Assembly: GCF_900113525.1 (NCBI RefSeq)
Contig: NZ_FOPP01000007.1
Span: forward strand, 124,001-188,000
From: Pedobacter insulae
GTDB taxonomy: Bacteria; Bacteroidota; Bacteroidia; Sphingobacteriales; Sphingobacteriaceae
Reading direction: 5' to 3'
DNA length: 64,000 nucleotides
Shown here one piece after another: positions 42,898 through 51,984 of the stretch. The translations under genes were made by a program, and so were the position numbers. Under the pieces are notes generated by a model. That model saw only the letters and a program-made list of their open reading frames with translations. It had not been told where the DNA came from and did no database searches. Position 1 is the first letter of the stretch; every line of letters starts with the position of its first letter.

Positions 42898-44185
42898 CTA
42901 ATTTTGAGTCAATTTTGGTATCTTTCATTGATACATATACTATGAGGGAAATAAAAATACAGCCTGTGATGTACCAATAATAATAATGCTCATGTTGTCT
43001 ATCTTTTAGCCAAAGGGCGATGTATTCAGCAGTTCCTCCAAAAATAGCTACGGTGAGAGCATATGGTAGTCCGACTCCCAAAGCCCTTATTTGTGCTGGA
43101 AATAACTCTGCTTTTACGATTGCATTAATGCTCGTGTAACCACTTACAATAACTAAAGCTAACATTAATAATAAGAACGCTTGGAGTTGGGAAGTTGTTT
43201 GACTTAATAAAGTAAGTAATGGAACAGTACCACAGGTTCCGGCAATGCCGAAGCCGATTAGCAAGGGCCTGCGACCAATTTTATCAGAAAGTGCGCCAAA
43301 TACGGGTTGCAGACAAGCAAAAATAAATAACGTTGTAAAAGACATTAAGGTAGACTGCTCTTTGCTCATGTGAACGGTGTTGACCAAGAATTTTTGCATA
43401 TAAGTGGTGTAGGTATAGAACGCTAACGTGCCCCCTAAAGTTAAACCGATTACCGTGAGCACCGCTTTTGGATGTTTTAATAGCTCTTGTAGTGTTCCTT
43501 TTTTATTGGAGGTATGATTTTTCTGACTTTCAAAAGCCTGGGTTTCTTCCAGATTTTTCCGGAGATAAAGCGCTACGACGGCCAATATGGCTCCGAAAAT
43601 AAAAGGTATCCGCCAACCCCATTCATGTAATTGCGAGTCGGTTAGGAATACCTTTTGTAATGCCAGCTGGATGGCAAGTGCTAATAGTTGTCCGCCGATT
43701 AACGTTACATATTGAAAGCTTGAGTAAAAGCCCCTTCTGTTTTTTGTGGCCATTTCACTCAGATAGGTTGCTGATACTCCATATTCGCCACCAACACTTA
43801 ACCCTTGTAATAACCTTGCGGTTAGGAGCAAGATTGGTGCACCTATTCCAATGGTTTGATAGGTAGGGGTTGCGGCGATTAACAAGGAGCCAAACGACAT
43901 TAAAAGCACAGAGAGTGTCATTGATTTTTTACGGCCCATACGATCTGCTAAACGGCCGAAAATATAACCACCTAATGGGCGCATTAAAAAGCCCAGTGCA
44001 AAGATGCCTGCTGTGTTGAGCAATTGAACGGTGGCATCTTCTTTAGGAAAGAAAGCAGCAGAAAAATAGATTGCAAAAGCTGCGTAAGCGTACCAATCAT
44101 ACCATTCTACCAGGTTTCCGATTGAACCTCCGAAAATAGCCTTTAGGCGCGAGGAGGATATTTTATGGTGGTCAGCTGATTTCAT
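42881..44185 (-). CDS. MFS transporter, metabolite:H+ symporter (MHS) type
   Basis: About 434 residues from ATG 44185 (MKSADHHKISSSRL), with 12 hydrophobic segments. The MHS signature GSIGNLVEWYDWYAYAAFAIYFSAAFFP opens the protein and GRLADRMGRKKSM is the MFS loop-2 motif. MHS members import organic acids or osmolytes (2-oxoglutarate, citrate, proline/betaine); the substrate is not readable. The in-frame start 27 bp upstream is less likely because it would add a non-family hydrophobic extension. It overlaps the PAP2 gene by 17 bp. Confidence 0.9.
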   Translation of the reverse strand: MKSADHHKISSSRLKAIFGGSIGNLVEWYDWYAYAAFAIYFSAAFFPKEDATVQLLNTAGIFALGFLMRPLGGYIFGRLADRMGRKKSMTLSVLLMSFGSLLIAATPTYQTIGIGAPILLLTARLLQGLSVGGEYGVSATYLSEMATKNRRGFYSSFQYVTLIGGQLLALAIQLALQKVFLTDSQLHEWGWRIPFIFGAILAVVALYLRKNLEETQAFESQKNHTSNKKGTLQELLKHPKAVLTVIGLTLGGTLAFYTYTTYMQKFLVNTVHMSKEQSTLMSFTTLFIFACLQPVFGALSDKIGRRPLLIGFGIAGTCGTVPLLTLLSQTTSQLQAFLLLMLALVIVSGYTSINAIVKAELFPAQIRALGVGLPYALTVAIFGGTAEYIALWLKDRQHEHYYYWYITGCIFISLIVYVSMKDTKIDSKLDADEK

Positions 44186-44202
44186 TGCAACTAAGATAGT
44201 GC

Positions 44203-44239
44203 AAAAAAACAAGAGGTGTTGCAGTATTGAACACCTCTT
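44203..44239 (-). terminator. Terminator of the lipoprotein gene
   Basis: Stem AAGAGGTGTT / AACACCTCTT (10 bp) around a 9-nt loop, followed on the minus strand by a run of seven T. It lies 23 nt past the lipoprotein stop and just before the MFS start. Confidence 0.9.
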
Positions 44240-44261
44240 ATCTGTAAAAAGCTAATTTCTA

Positions 44262-45788
44262 TTAGTAGTAATTAAAGACCGTTTTAGTAGTGAATATCGT
44301 CGTTGCGGTTCCGGGGATGCGGTATTTTGTATAAAGTTCTGTTGGGTAACCTTCTGAGTCATACACATAGCTGTACTCGTAAGCGTCATGTTGTGGGATT
44401 GTAACGCTGTAAGTGGCAACACGTTGAGTTACATTGTTTTTAGAGAGGGTATTCAGCCCTAATTCTGGTAGGTGTAAATGGATATATGGATTGATTTGGA
44501 AATCGTAATCTATCAACGTACTTTCTGAATCGCCATGTGAGGTTGCATAATTGTATTTACGTACATTTCCCCCTAAGATTTCATAGCTGATATATTGTTT
44601 GTAATAGAATTTAGAGGATTCGCGATCAGTTCCAACGCCATAGTTATCGGTGACCCCTGTTCTACCAGGTAATGCTACATAGTTTATCATGCCGGAAGTT
44701 TGCCCATCGCGATCTGTGTAAGCAATACGGTCTAATTTACCATCACTCTTATAGGTATAGGAGGCGATATAGTCATCTTTAGATTTTTTGATTTTGCTTA
44801 TGCGGTTGTTCTCATAAATGATTTCTTCTTTCATTTCGAGCAGGTTTGAATTATCGGCGGCTTTTCTGTAATGATTGATGAGGTTAAGCTTTTCATTTTC
44901 GTATAAATATTCTTCTCTGGTATCGGGTAGCCAGCTGTTTCCCGACGGGCGGTAAACAGATACATATTTCAGTTTTTTCGCTGCCTTGCTTCCTGCTAGT
45001 GAGTAGGTGATGCCGTCTTTCATATCGTTCGGTAGGATAGTTGCCGAAGCGTTCATTCCCCATTTCGTAATGCTGAGGGTGTACTTTGTAGCCTGTTTAG
45101 AAAGTGTAAGTTTTTTTTCACCCGCTCCTAAAGCCTGTATGGTTGTAAGTGGTTCGCCTGTAATTGGGTAGGTTGTGAGTTTTAAGGAAACAGGTATGCT
45201 GTCATACACTACATTTCCGATAGTAAATAACGGTTTGATGGTGATTGTGAATTCTGTGGCGGGGTTTTCCGTTGGTTTTTCATTAAATGTACCGTCAATA
45301 TACCCAAAATCCTGAGGCCTCTCTGTTGTTGTTACTGGTAGAACTTCCACATCAAGTGTTGTTTTGGCTGTAGTAATGTTAGCGTTGAGCGCCAGGGATT
45401 TGCTTACATGATTAGCTTTTAATGAGCCGGTGATCGGGCTTGCATAGATGACTGAACCGTCCGCTTTTTTAACTATCAGTTTAACGAGCTTGTAGTTACC
45501 TTTGGTAACTGGAATTTCTGGGGTATTGTACTTTCCATTGTGGGTAAGTTCAAGGACTTTGTCGGTTAATACCGTTTCTCCATTTTCTTTAGTTAGGGAA
45601 ATAACTGCAGAGAGATCATTTAAATCGCTGTGTGTGCCAGAAGGTGGGGCAATGCTGATTTTTAAGGTGTAACTTGATGGCTCATCCTTGTCTGGATCTA
45701 CATGGATGTCTGGCTCAACTTTGCAGGAGCTCAAAAATAGGGCGATACTCCCTAAGAGGACGGCTGTTAGTCTAAAATAATTCTTCAT
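44262..45788 (-). CDS. Lipoprotein of unknown function with RHS-like C-terminal strands
   Basis: A 508-residue protein with a lipoprotein signal (LLGSIALFLSSC, then KVEPDIHVDPD), expected in the outer membrane. Residues about 40-270 look like beta-sandwich domains, as in DUF4843/SusE-like proteins. Residues about 275-508 contain short Tyr-rich strands (YLYENEKLNLINHY, IIYENNRISKIKKS, YTYKSDGKLDRIAY) like RHS/YD-type or DUF4595 repeats. I do not recognise a precise family. It is divergent from the DUF1549 operon, with three AAGTACTT palindromes between them, one only 23 bp before its ATG. Confidence 0.7.
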   Translation of the reverse strand: MKNYFRLTAVLLGSIALFLSSCKVEPDIHVDPDKDEPSSYTLKISIAPPSGTHSDLNDLSAVISLTKENGETVLTDKVLELTHNGKYNTPEIPVTKGNYKLVKLIVKKADGSVIYASPITGSLKANHVSKSLALNANITTAKTTLDVEVLPVTTTERPQDFGYIDGTFNEKPTENPATEFTITIKPLFTIGNVVYDSIPVSLKLTTYPITGEPLTTIQALGAGEKKLTLSKQATKYTLSITKWGMNASATILPNDMKDGITYSLAGSKAAKKLKYVSVYRPSGNSWLPDTREEYLYENEKLNLINHYRKAADNSNLLEMKEEIIYENNRISKIKKSKDDYIASYTYKSDGKLDRIAYTDRDGQTSGMINYVALPGRTGVTDNYGVGTDRESSKFYYKQYISYEILGGNVRKYNYATSHGDSESTLIDYDFQINPYIHLHLPELGLNTLSKNNVTQRVATYSVTIPQHDAYEYSYVYDSEGYPTELYTKYRIPGTATTIFTTKTVFNYY

Positions 45789-45810
45789 TTGTGTGTGTGT
45801 TTAATAATAT

Positions 45811-45822
45811 GTAAGTACTTAC
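45811..45822. promoter_or_regulatory. AAGTACTT palindrome, site 1
   Basis: GTAAGTACTTAC, a perfect 12-bp palindrome, lies 23 bp upstream of the lipoprotein ATG. It is the first of three related sites in this 429-bp intergenic region and a candidate operator for the lipoprotein gene. Confidence 0.7.
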
Positions 45823-45919
45823 CTATATTTTAACAAAACTCATGCCAAATTAATTATTTGCCTATTTATTTGCGCTGAAACATACAAATGAAGTATTTTG
45901 AAAAACCAGTGTAGTAAAT

Positions 45920-45945
45920 TATTTATGTAAGTACTTACATAAATA
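45920..45945. promoter_or_regulatory. AAGTACTT palindrome, site 2 (26-bp perfect palindrome)
   Basis: A perfect 26-bp palindrome centred between 45932 and 45933, with core GTAAGTACTTAC identical to site 1, extended by ATTTAT/ATAAAT arms. It is centrally placed between the lipoprotein gene and the DUF1549 operon, 116 bp from site 1 and 188 bp from site 3, centre to centre. It is the strongest of the three. Confidence 0.78.
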
Positions 45946-46114
45946 GTATATTTTGCTGATCAATGGGTTAATTTTCTTGATTAATCTACCTGCATGGGCG
46001 TTCTCTAACATTTTGTTTAATTGTGATCAATCCAAATTCGGGTAGGATTGGCTATTGCCTGATACGTCTCTTCTATTTTTCATAACTAGCAACTATATGC
46101 ATGCTAATATGATT

Positions 46115-46130
46115 GCAAGTACTTACTTGC
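46115..46130. promoter_or_regulatory. AAGTACTT palindrome, site 3
   Basis: GCAAGTACTTAC matches 11 of 12 bases of sites 1 and 2; the flanks GCAAGT / ACTTGC also form an inverted repeat around ACTT. It lies about 90 bp before the proposed DUF1549 ATG. The rest of this intergenic region is AT-rich with no gene; a weak -7-like TATATTTA lies at 46175-46182. Confidence 0.65.
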
Positions 46131-46217
46131 GCAAATAAAATTGGATTTTGTTATTAATATGGGTAGACATTGCCTATATTTAGGTTACAAAAACCATTTA
46201 GTAAGCGCCGTAGCGGT

Positions 46218-48545
46218 ATGAATAAGAAGAAACTCTTCGTGGGACTGGCTATCATGCTATTCGTGATGACGGCTGTCTATTTTTTTGATAGTGGCTCACG
46301 AGCGGGTGGATCTACTGCTTTACCTGAAAGCGTAAGTTATAATTTTCACATCCGTCCCATTCTTTCCGATAAATGCTTTAACTGTCACGGTCCAGATGGA
46401 AGTCACCGCCAAGCGGGTTTGCGCTTAGATCTTGCTGATAGTGCTTATGCACCATTGAAGGAGACTAAGGGTGCTTTCGCACTTGTGCCAGGCAAACCTG
46501 AGTTGTCGGAGCTTTTTAGGAGAATATCTTCAAAGGATACTTCGTATGTAATGCCCACTCCAGAATCTCATTTAGGTACTTTAACGGACTATCAGATTGC
46601 ATTATTTAAGAAGTGGATTAAGCAGGGCGCAAAATATGAGACGCATTGGGCCTTTACCGCGCCTAAAAAAAAATCAATTCCTCTAGTTGACGATAAAAGC
46701 TGGCCAAAGAATGAAATTGATTATTTTGTGCTTAATAAAATGGAGGAAATGGGTTTGCGGCACAATGAGCAGGCTGATAAGGAGCGTTTGTTGAAGAGAG
46801 TTTCAATGGACATTACGGGCTTGCCTCCAACTATTGCGATGATGGATAGTTTTATGGCAGATCCTTCGGATAGGGCATTGGAGCGCATGGTTGATCAGTT
46901 GTTAAAAATGCCACAATATGGGGAAAAAATGGCTGTTCATTGGATGGATGTTGCCCGTTATGCTGATAGTTATGGTTATCAAGATGATAATGTGCGCACA
47001 CAATGGCCGTGGAGAGATTGGGTCATACATGCTTTCAATAACAATATGCCTTACAATAAGTTTCTAACCTGGCAAATTGCGGGCGATATGCTACCAAATG
47101 CCTCTAAGGAACAGGTTCTTGCAACTGCTTTTTTAAGAAATCATAAATACACAGAAGAAGGTGGGGTGATTCCCGAAGAATATCGTGTACAGTACGCCAT
47201 TGATAAGACCAAGACTTTTAGTAAGGGTATATTGGGAGTTACAATGGAATGCGCACAATGCCATGATCATAAATATGATCCATTTTCTCAAAAGGACTAT
47301 TATTCATTATTGGCCTTTTTTAACAATACGAAGGAGCTTGGATATGAAGGTTCGGTAGAGGTATCGAAGCCTGCAAAAAATCCCATATTAACTATTACAC
47401 ATAGCGAAAGACGCAAGTTATTAACTTTCATTAATGAGCAAGATACCGCTGCGATGACGGTTTCGGTGATGGGTGAATTAGACACCTTGCGTAAAACCTT
47501 TTTACTTAATAGGGGCGAGTACAATCAGCCAGGTGAAGCGGTAAAACCAACAGCTATTAAAGCGGTAATGAAATTCGATCCTGCTAAATACACCCCTGAC
47601 AGGGTCGGTTTAGCTAAGTGGACCGTAGACAAAAGTAATCCTTTAACGGCACGTGTGTTTGTGAATTTGATGTGGCAAGAGTTTTTTGGAAGAGGTTTGG
47701 TTAAAACCTCCGGAGATTTTGGAATGCAAGGGGAGTTGCCTTCGCATCCGGAGCTATTGGATTGGCTAGCGGTCGATTTTATGGAACATGGATGGGACAT
47801 GAAACGTTTGGTCAAAAAAATTGCCCTGTCGGCCACCTACCAACAATCGGCTAAAATAACTAAGGAACACCTCAAAAGAGACCCTGAGAATGTTTATTTG
47901 TCGCGGCGCTCAAGAATTCGCTTAAAGGCAGAGTTTGTTCGTGACCTTTATTTATCAAGTAGTGGGATGCTAGTTAAAAAGATTGGTGGACCTAGTGTAA
48001 AGCCGTATCAACCAAAGGGTTTATGGGAAGCGGCCACATCGGGTAGGGGCGCTCTGGCGACCTACAAACAAGATCATGGCGACGATTTGTATAGAAGAGG
48101 GCTTTATACTTTCATTAAGCTCACGGTCCCTCCACCAGGCATGGCTATGTTTGATGCGAGCAATAGGGATCAATGTGAAACCAGCCGATTGAAAACTAAT
48201 ACCCCTTTACAGGCTTTGATTATGATGAATGATCCGGGTGTAATGGAGTGCAGTCGCGTGCTGGCACAAAACTTATTAACTGAAAGATCTACTGTTCCAG
48301 AAAAGATAGCCAAAGCTTTTAAAAGGATAATTTGTAGAAAGATAACGGCGAAGGAAAGCCAAATTCTGGAAAGCTATTACCGTGAGCAATTTGAATTGTT
48401 TCAGCAAAATAAGTTAAATGCGAAGCTTACCTTAAAACAGGGGGAGTTTCCTTTAAATAACAAGGTTGATTTGAAGCAATCGGCAGCGTTGATGAAGGTA
48501 ATCAGTACGATTTATAATATGGAAGAAGCGATTATGAAGAGTTAG
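46218..48545 (+). CDS. PSCyt1 heme domain / DUF1549 / DUF1553 protein
   Basis: About 775 residues from ATG 46218 (MNKKKLFVGLAIMLFV), which puts a membrane anchor or signal right at the N terminus; a TTG 48 bp upstream is less likely. A planctomycete-type cytochrome c domain carries the heme site C53-F-N-C56-H57 and a downstream VMPTPES Met. DUF1549 (PSCyt2) starts near IDYFVLNKMEEMGL, and DUF1553 (PSD1) is marked by LTARVFVNLMWQEFFGRGLVKTSGDFG. Expected location is periplasmic. The family is expanded in Planctomycetes, pairs with DUF1501 proteins as here, and has no established reaction. Confidence 0.92.
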   Translation: MNKKKLFVGLAIMLFVMTAVYFFDSGSRAGGSTALPESVSYNFHIRPILSDKCFNCHGPDGSHRQAGLRLDLADSAYAPLKETKGAFALVPGKPELSELFRRISSKDTSYVMPTPESHLGTLTDYQIALFKKWIKQGAKYETHWAFTAPKKKSIPLVDDKSWPKNEIDYFVLNKMEEMGLRHNEQADKERLLKRVSMDITGLPPTIAMMDSFMADPSDRALERMVDQLLKMPQYGEKMAVHWMDVARYADSYGYQDDNVRTQWPWRDWVIHAFNNNMPYNKFLTWQIAGDMLPNASKEQVLATAFLRNHKYTEEGGVIPEEYRVQYAIDKTKTFSKGILGVTMECAQCHDHKYDPFSQKDYYSLLAFFNNTKELGYEGSVEVSKPAKNPILTITHSERRKLLTFINEQDTAAMTVSVMGELDTLRKTFLLNRGEYNQPGEAVKPTAIKAVMKFDPAKYTPDRVGLAKWTVDKSNPLTARVFVNLMWQEFFGRGLVKTSGDFGMQGELPSHPELLDWLAVDFMEHGWDMKRLVKKIALSATYQQSAKITKEHLKRDPENVYLSRRSRIRLKAEFVRDLYLSSSGMLVKKIGGPSVKPYQPKGLWEAATSGRGALATYKQDHGDDLYRRGLYTFIKLTVPPPGMAMFDASNRDQCETSRLKTNTPLQALIMMNDPGVMECSRVLAQNLLTERSTVPEKIAKAFKRIICRKITAKESQILESYYREQFELFQQNKLNAKLTLKQGEFPLNNKVDLKQSAALMKVISTIYNMEEAIMKS

Positions 48546-48556
48546 TTGTTTGGTTG

Positions 48557-48630
48557 CATCATTGCGAGGTACGCAGCAATCTTAGGATGGAAGTTATGCT
48601 GTGAGATTGCTTCGTACCTCGCAATGACGG
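48557..48630. repeat. REP-like palindrome, copy 2
   Basis: CATTGCGAGGTACGCAGCAATCT (left arm) and AGATTGCTTCGTACCTCGCAATG (right arm) form a ~23-bp stem with one mismatch around an 18-22-nt loop. A degraded third arm, CTTCGCAATGGCGGGC, follows at 48635-48650. It lies in the 162-bp gap between the DUF1549 and DUF1501 genes, inside the presumed operon. The sequence is closely related to the palindrome at 59427. Confidence 0.85.
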
Positions 48631-48707
48631 GATACTTCGCAATGGCGGGCGGGGTGACGATTTAATTTAAATGAGCACTAAATAATAACGTTATAAAAAA
48701 CAGGGAT

Positions 48708-50156
48708 ATGGAAAAGGGTATTTTAGAACACGGGTTAAATGTTAACCGTCGTCGCTTTCTGTATAGTATGGGAATGGGATTGGGTGGGGTGGCATTGGGC
48801 TCGTTGATAACGCCCGACCTTTTCAATAATCCTGAAAAGCAGGAAGCGCTATTGTCTAATTTACCCCACTTTGCGCCTAAAGCTAAGCGGATTATTTATC
48901 TATTCCAAAATGGGGCTCCTTCGCAACTGGATCTGTTCGACTATAAGCCATTATTGGAAACAATGCATGGTCAAGATTTACCTGAATCCATTCGGAATGG
49001 GCAACGCTTAACGGGTATGACAGCTGAACAGAAAAAATTTCCCTTAGCGGGTTCGTACTTCAAATTCAATCAATATGGCGAATCGAGAGCATGGATTAGT
49101 GAATTGCTTCCGCATACTGCAAAGGTAGTAGATGACCTTTGTTTTATCAAGACAATGCATACCGAAGCAATTAACCATGACCCTGCTTTAACGTTTTTTC
49201 AAACCGGTGCGCAAGTTGGCAATCGTCCCAGTATGGGTTCCTGGCTTAGCTACGGCTTGGGAAGCGAAAATGCCAACTTACCTGCATTTTGTGTATTACT
49301 ATCGAAAGGAAAGGGGAACGGGCAGGGTGTTTATTCAAAATTATGGTCTAACGGCTTTTTAGATTCCATACACCAGGGCGTTCAGTTTAGCAGTGGAGAG
49401 AATCCTGTATTATATTTAAACAATCCCAATGGAATTGACAAGGTTGACCGCAGGAAAATGTTAGATAACGTTGCTGCGCTCAACAATGAGACCTATGGTG
49501 AGTTTGGTGATCCGGAGATTAATGCAAAAATACAGCAGTATGAACTTGCCTACCGGATGCAAACGGCAGTTCCGGATATTACCGATATGAGCAAGGAGCC
49601 TGAAGATACCATTAAGCTATATGGATCTGATTGTTTAACGCCCGGTACCTATGCTGCAAACTGCTTATTAGCGAGAAAACTTTCGGAAAACGGTGTTCGC
49701 TTCGTACAGTTATATCATCAAGGATGGGATGCGCATGATAGTTTGCCCAATCAAATAAAGGGACAGTGTATGGATGTTGACCAATCTTCGGCAGCGCTTA
49801 TTACTGATCTTAAACAGAGAGGGTTATTGGATGAAACTTTGGTAATATGGGGTGGTGAATTTGGCCGTACCAATTATTGTCAGGGTGTATTAACCAAAGA
49901 AAGTTACGGAAGGGATCATCATCCTCGTAGTTTCACTATTTGGATGGCAGGCGGCGGTGTAAAGCCCGGCGTTTATGGCGAAACCGATGAGTTTGGTTAT
50001 AATATTACCAAAGACCCGGTACACGTGAACGACTTCCATGCTACGGTGCTAAATTTAATGGGCTTGAACCACGAGCAGCTTAATTTTAAACATTTAGGCA
50101 GGCGCTACCGATTAACAGATGTCGCAGGAAAAGTATTAGATGGCCTAATTGCATAA
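48708..50156 (+). CDS. DUF1501 family protein with Tat signal
   Basis: A 482-residue protein with a twin-arginine signal (NRRRFLYSMGMGLGGVALGSL), so exported folded, often with a cofactor or metal. The body matches DUF1501, distantly related to the alkaline phosphatase/sulfatase superfamily: IIYLFQNGAPSQLDLFDYKP at the start, FFQTGAQVGNRPSMGSWLSYGLG, and VIWGGEFGRTNY plus GRDHHPRSFTIWMAGGGVKPG towards the end, holding the likely metal ligands. No activity is established. It follows the DUF1549 gene and lies 2 bp before the propeller gene. Confidence 0.93.
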   Translation: MEKGILEHGLNVNRRRFLYSMGMGLGGVALGSLITPDLFNNPEKQEALLSNLPHFAPKAKRIIYLFQNGAPSQLDLFDYKPLLETMHGQDLPESIRNGQRLTGMTAEQKKFPLAGSYFKFNQYGESRAWISELLPHTAKVVDDLCFIKTMHTEAINHDPALTFFQTGAQVGNRPSMGSWLSYGLGSENANLPAFCVLLSKGKGNGQGVYSKLWSNGFLDSIHQGVQFSSGENPVLYLNNPNGIDKVDRRKMLDNVAALNNETYGEFGDPEINAKIQQYELAYRMQTAVPDITDMSKEPEDTIKLYGSDCLTPGTYAANCLLARKLSENGVRFVQLYHQGWDAHDSLPNQIKGQCMDVDQSSAALITDLKQRGLLDETLVIWGGEFGRTNYCQGVLTKESYGRDHHPRSFTIWMAGGGVKPGVYGETDEFGYNITKDPVHVNDFHATVLNLMGLNHEQLNFKHLGRRYRLTDVAGKVLDGLIA

Positions 50157-50158
50157 CG

Positions 50159-51199
50159 ATGAAACGTAAAGAATTTATAAGGCAGTCGGCCTTAACTGCA
50201 GCAGGCCTATTATGTTTGCCATCGGCTTTGAAGGCATCATGGTCGCCCAAAGAAGACACCATATTAGGCCATGCCCAAAAACGATATCGTTTAGATACCA
50301 AATGGAATCAGGCCAGTTTTGCACAGCATCCGGTAAAAGACTGTCATGAAATGGTGCAGGATAAACAAGGTCACATCCTTCTTTTAACTAATGAAATTAA
50401 AAACAATGTGCTTGTATATCAACAGGATGGAAAGTTGGTTAAGGCATGGGGTAATCAGTATCCCGGAGCGCATGGGTTAACTTTATTTAATGAGAATGGC
50501 CCCGACACTTTGTTTATTTGTGATAATAGCCTTCATCAGGTATTTAAAACAACCATTGATGGGAAGCCTTTGTTGACATTAAATTACCCTAAAGAAACAG
50601 GTAAATATAGCAAAGCAGAAGAGTTTGTACCCACGGAAACCGCTATTGCGCCTAATGGCGATATCTATGTAGCAGATGGTTATGGGAAAGATTTTATTAT
50701 TCAATACGATTATAAGGGTAACTATATCAGGCATTTTGGCGGGAGAGGAGAAGGTGATCAGTATTTATTAAATGCCCATGGCATTTGTGTTGATACCAGA
50801 AACCCTTTAGCACCTTGCCTTATTGTAACTTCCCGGCAACACAATGCCTTTAAGCGCTATACGATGGAAGGGGTTTATGTAGAAACCATTCCGTTGCCCG
50901 GTGCCTGGGTTTGCAGACCCGTAATAAGAGGCGATTACCTATACGCCGCTGTTTTGCAAACCAATGCTAGGCAGGGAGAACAATCTGGTTTCGTGATCAT
51001 TTTGGATAAATCCTTCAAAGTTGTTTCGAGTCTTGGAGGGAGTACGCCAACTTACCACAACGACCAGTTAGAAGAAATGTATCAAACTGTTAAAGCATTT
51101 CAATATCCACATGACGTATGTGTTGATAATGATGAGAACCTATATGTTGCGCAATGGAACTCCGGTCAGGTATATCCTTATAAATTGATGCCTGTATGA
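50159..51199 (+). CDS. Exported NHL-type beta-propeller protein
   Basis: A 346-residue protein with a Tat-like or Sec signal (KRKEFIRQSALTAAGLLCLPSALKA). The body has repeated NHL-like blades: GHILLLTNEIKNNVLVYQQDGK, NGDIYVADGYGKDFIIQYDYKGNYI, and ENLYVAQWNSGQVYPYKL. Its central block KHFGGRGEGDQYLLNAHGI-like (here RHFGGRGEGDQYLLNAHGI) is typical of 6-bladed propellers near DUF1501 genes. It is probably a periplasmic binding or scaffolding partner. It starts 2 bp after DUF1501, and its stop overlaps the next start by 4 bp (ATGA), so the genes are translationally coupled. Confidence 0.88.
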   Translation: MKRKEFIRQSALTAAGLLCLPSALKASWSPKEDTILGHAQKRYRLDTKWNQASFAQHPVKDCHEMVQDKQGHILLLTNEIKNNVLVYQQDGKLVKAWGNQYPGAHGLTLFNENGPDTLFICDNSLHQVFKTTIDGKPLLTLNYPKETGKYSKAEEFVPTETAIAPNGDIYVADGYGKDFIIQYDYKGNYIRHFGGRGEGDQYLLNAHGICVDTRNPLAPCLIVTSRQHNAFKRYTMEGVYVETIPLPGAWVCRPVIRGDYLYAAVLQTNARQGEQSGFVIILDKSFKVVSSLGGSTPTYHNDQLEEMYQTVKAFQYPHDVCVDNDENLYVAQWNSGQVYPYKLMPV

Positions 51200-51981
51200 T
51201 TAAAAACTTATTAACGCTCTTTTTACTATTGATATTCGGTGCCGGGTTTTGTCAGGACCATTTGCAGTTAGCACCACCTTTATTAACATACCCTTCAGCG
51301 TTTTTTACTGGGAGCACCCAGGTTCAACTGCGCTTTAGGCAGCCGGGAGCCGAAATAAGGTATACGCTTGATGGAAAGGAGCCTACCCGACACGATTTAC
51401 TTTACTCCGACCCAATTACTATTATCACAAATTGCACGTTAAAGGCACGCTCATTCGCGAAGGCTTTTGATGCTTCGGAAACGGTGACTGCCTCTTTTTT
51501 TAAGGATGGTAAAAAGATTAGGGGGATTGAATTTTCGAAGCCAAACCCAGCTTACACTAACAGTGGCAAAGATGTTTTGCATGATAATTTGGGCGGAATG
51601 CCTGATTTTCACAATCAAAACTGGTTGGGTTTTAATGTCGACACGGTGGATGTATGGGTTCACTTACAAAAAAAGGAAACTATACAATCTGTACTCCTTA
51701 ATTTTCTGGTGGATCAACAGAGCTGGATTTTTTTACCTGAAAAGATTTTACTTTATGGTTATGACGATTTAAGGAGAACCTATCTTAAAATGGGAGAAGA
51801 GACTTATGAAAGTGATCAATTTGCACCAAGAGCATGTAGTGCTCAAACTATTAAACTCGCTAAACAATTTGCAACAAGCCTTATTCACCTAAGGTTGTGT
51901 ACCATGAAAAAGATGCCCGATTGGCATGTCAGCAAGGGCGAACACGCCCATTTGTTTATGGACGAACTAAAAGTATATTAA
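51196..51981 (+). CDS. Secreted FN3-associated / discoidin-like module protein
   Basis: A 261-residue protein with a signal peptide (LLTLFLLLIFGAGFC). Residues about 25-105 form a chitobiase/beta-hexosaminidase C-terminal-like (FN3-associated) domain: AEIRYTLDGKEPTRHDLLYSDPI. Residues about 115-261 form a discoidin (F5/8)-like domain: LHDNLGG, NWLGF, EKILLYGYDD, and the end PDWHVSKGEHAHLFMDELKVY. The whole module is homologous to the last ~230 residues of the next gene. A carbohydrate- or surface-binding role is likely, with no catalytic motif. The coupled start overlaps the propeller gene by 4 bp. Confidence 0.82.
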   Translation: MIKNLLTLFLLLIFGAGFCQDHLQLAPPLLTYPSAFFTGSTQVQLRFRQPGAEIRYTLDGKEPTRHDLLYSDPITIITNCTLKARSFAKAFDASETVTASFFKDGKKIRGIEFSKPNPAYTNSGKDVLHDNLGGMPDFHNQNWLGFNVDTVDVWVHLQKKETIQSVLLNFLVDQQSWIFLPEKILLYGYDDLRRTYLKMGEETYESDQFAPRACSAQTIKLAKQFATSLIHLRLCTMKKMPDWHVSKGEHAHLFMDELKVY

Positions 51982-51984
51982 CCT

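Noticed and set aside
46028..46050. CAATCC-N11-GGATTG inverted repeat in the DUF1549 upstream region
   Set aside because: Only 6-bp arms and no second copy; weak compared with the three AAGTACTT palindromes.
46170..46217. TTG start that would extend the DUF1549 protein by 16 residues
   Set aside because: The extension is basic and would displace the membrane anchor, which begins right at ATG 46218.
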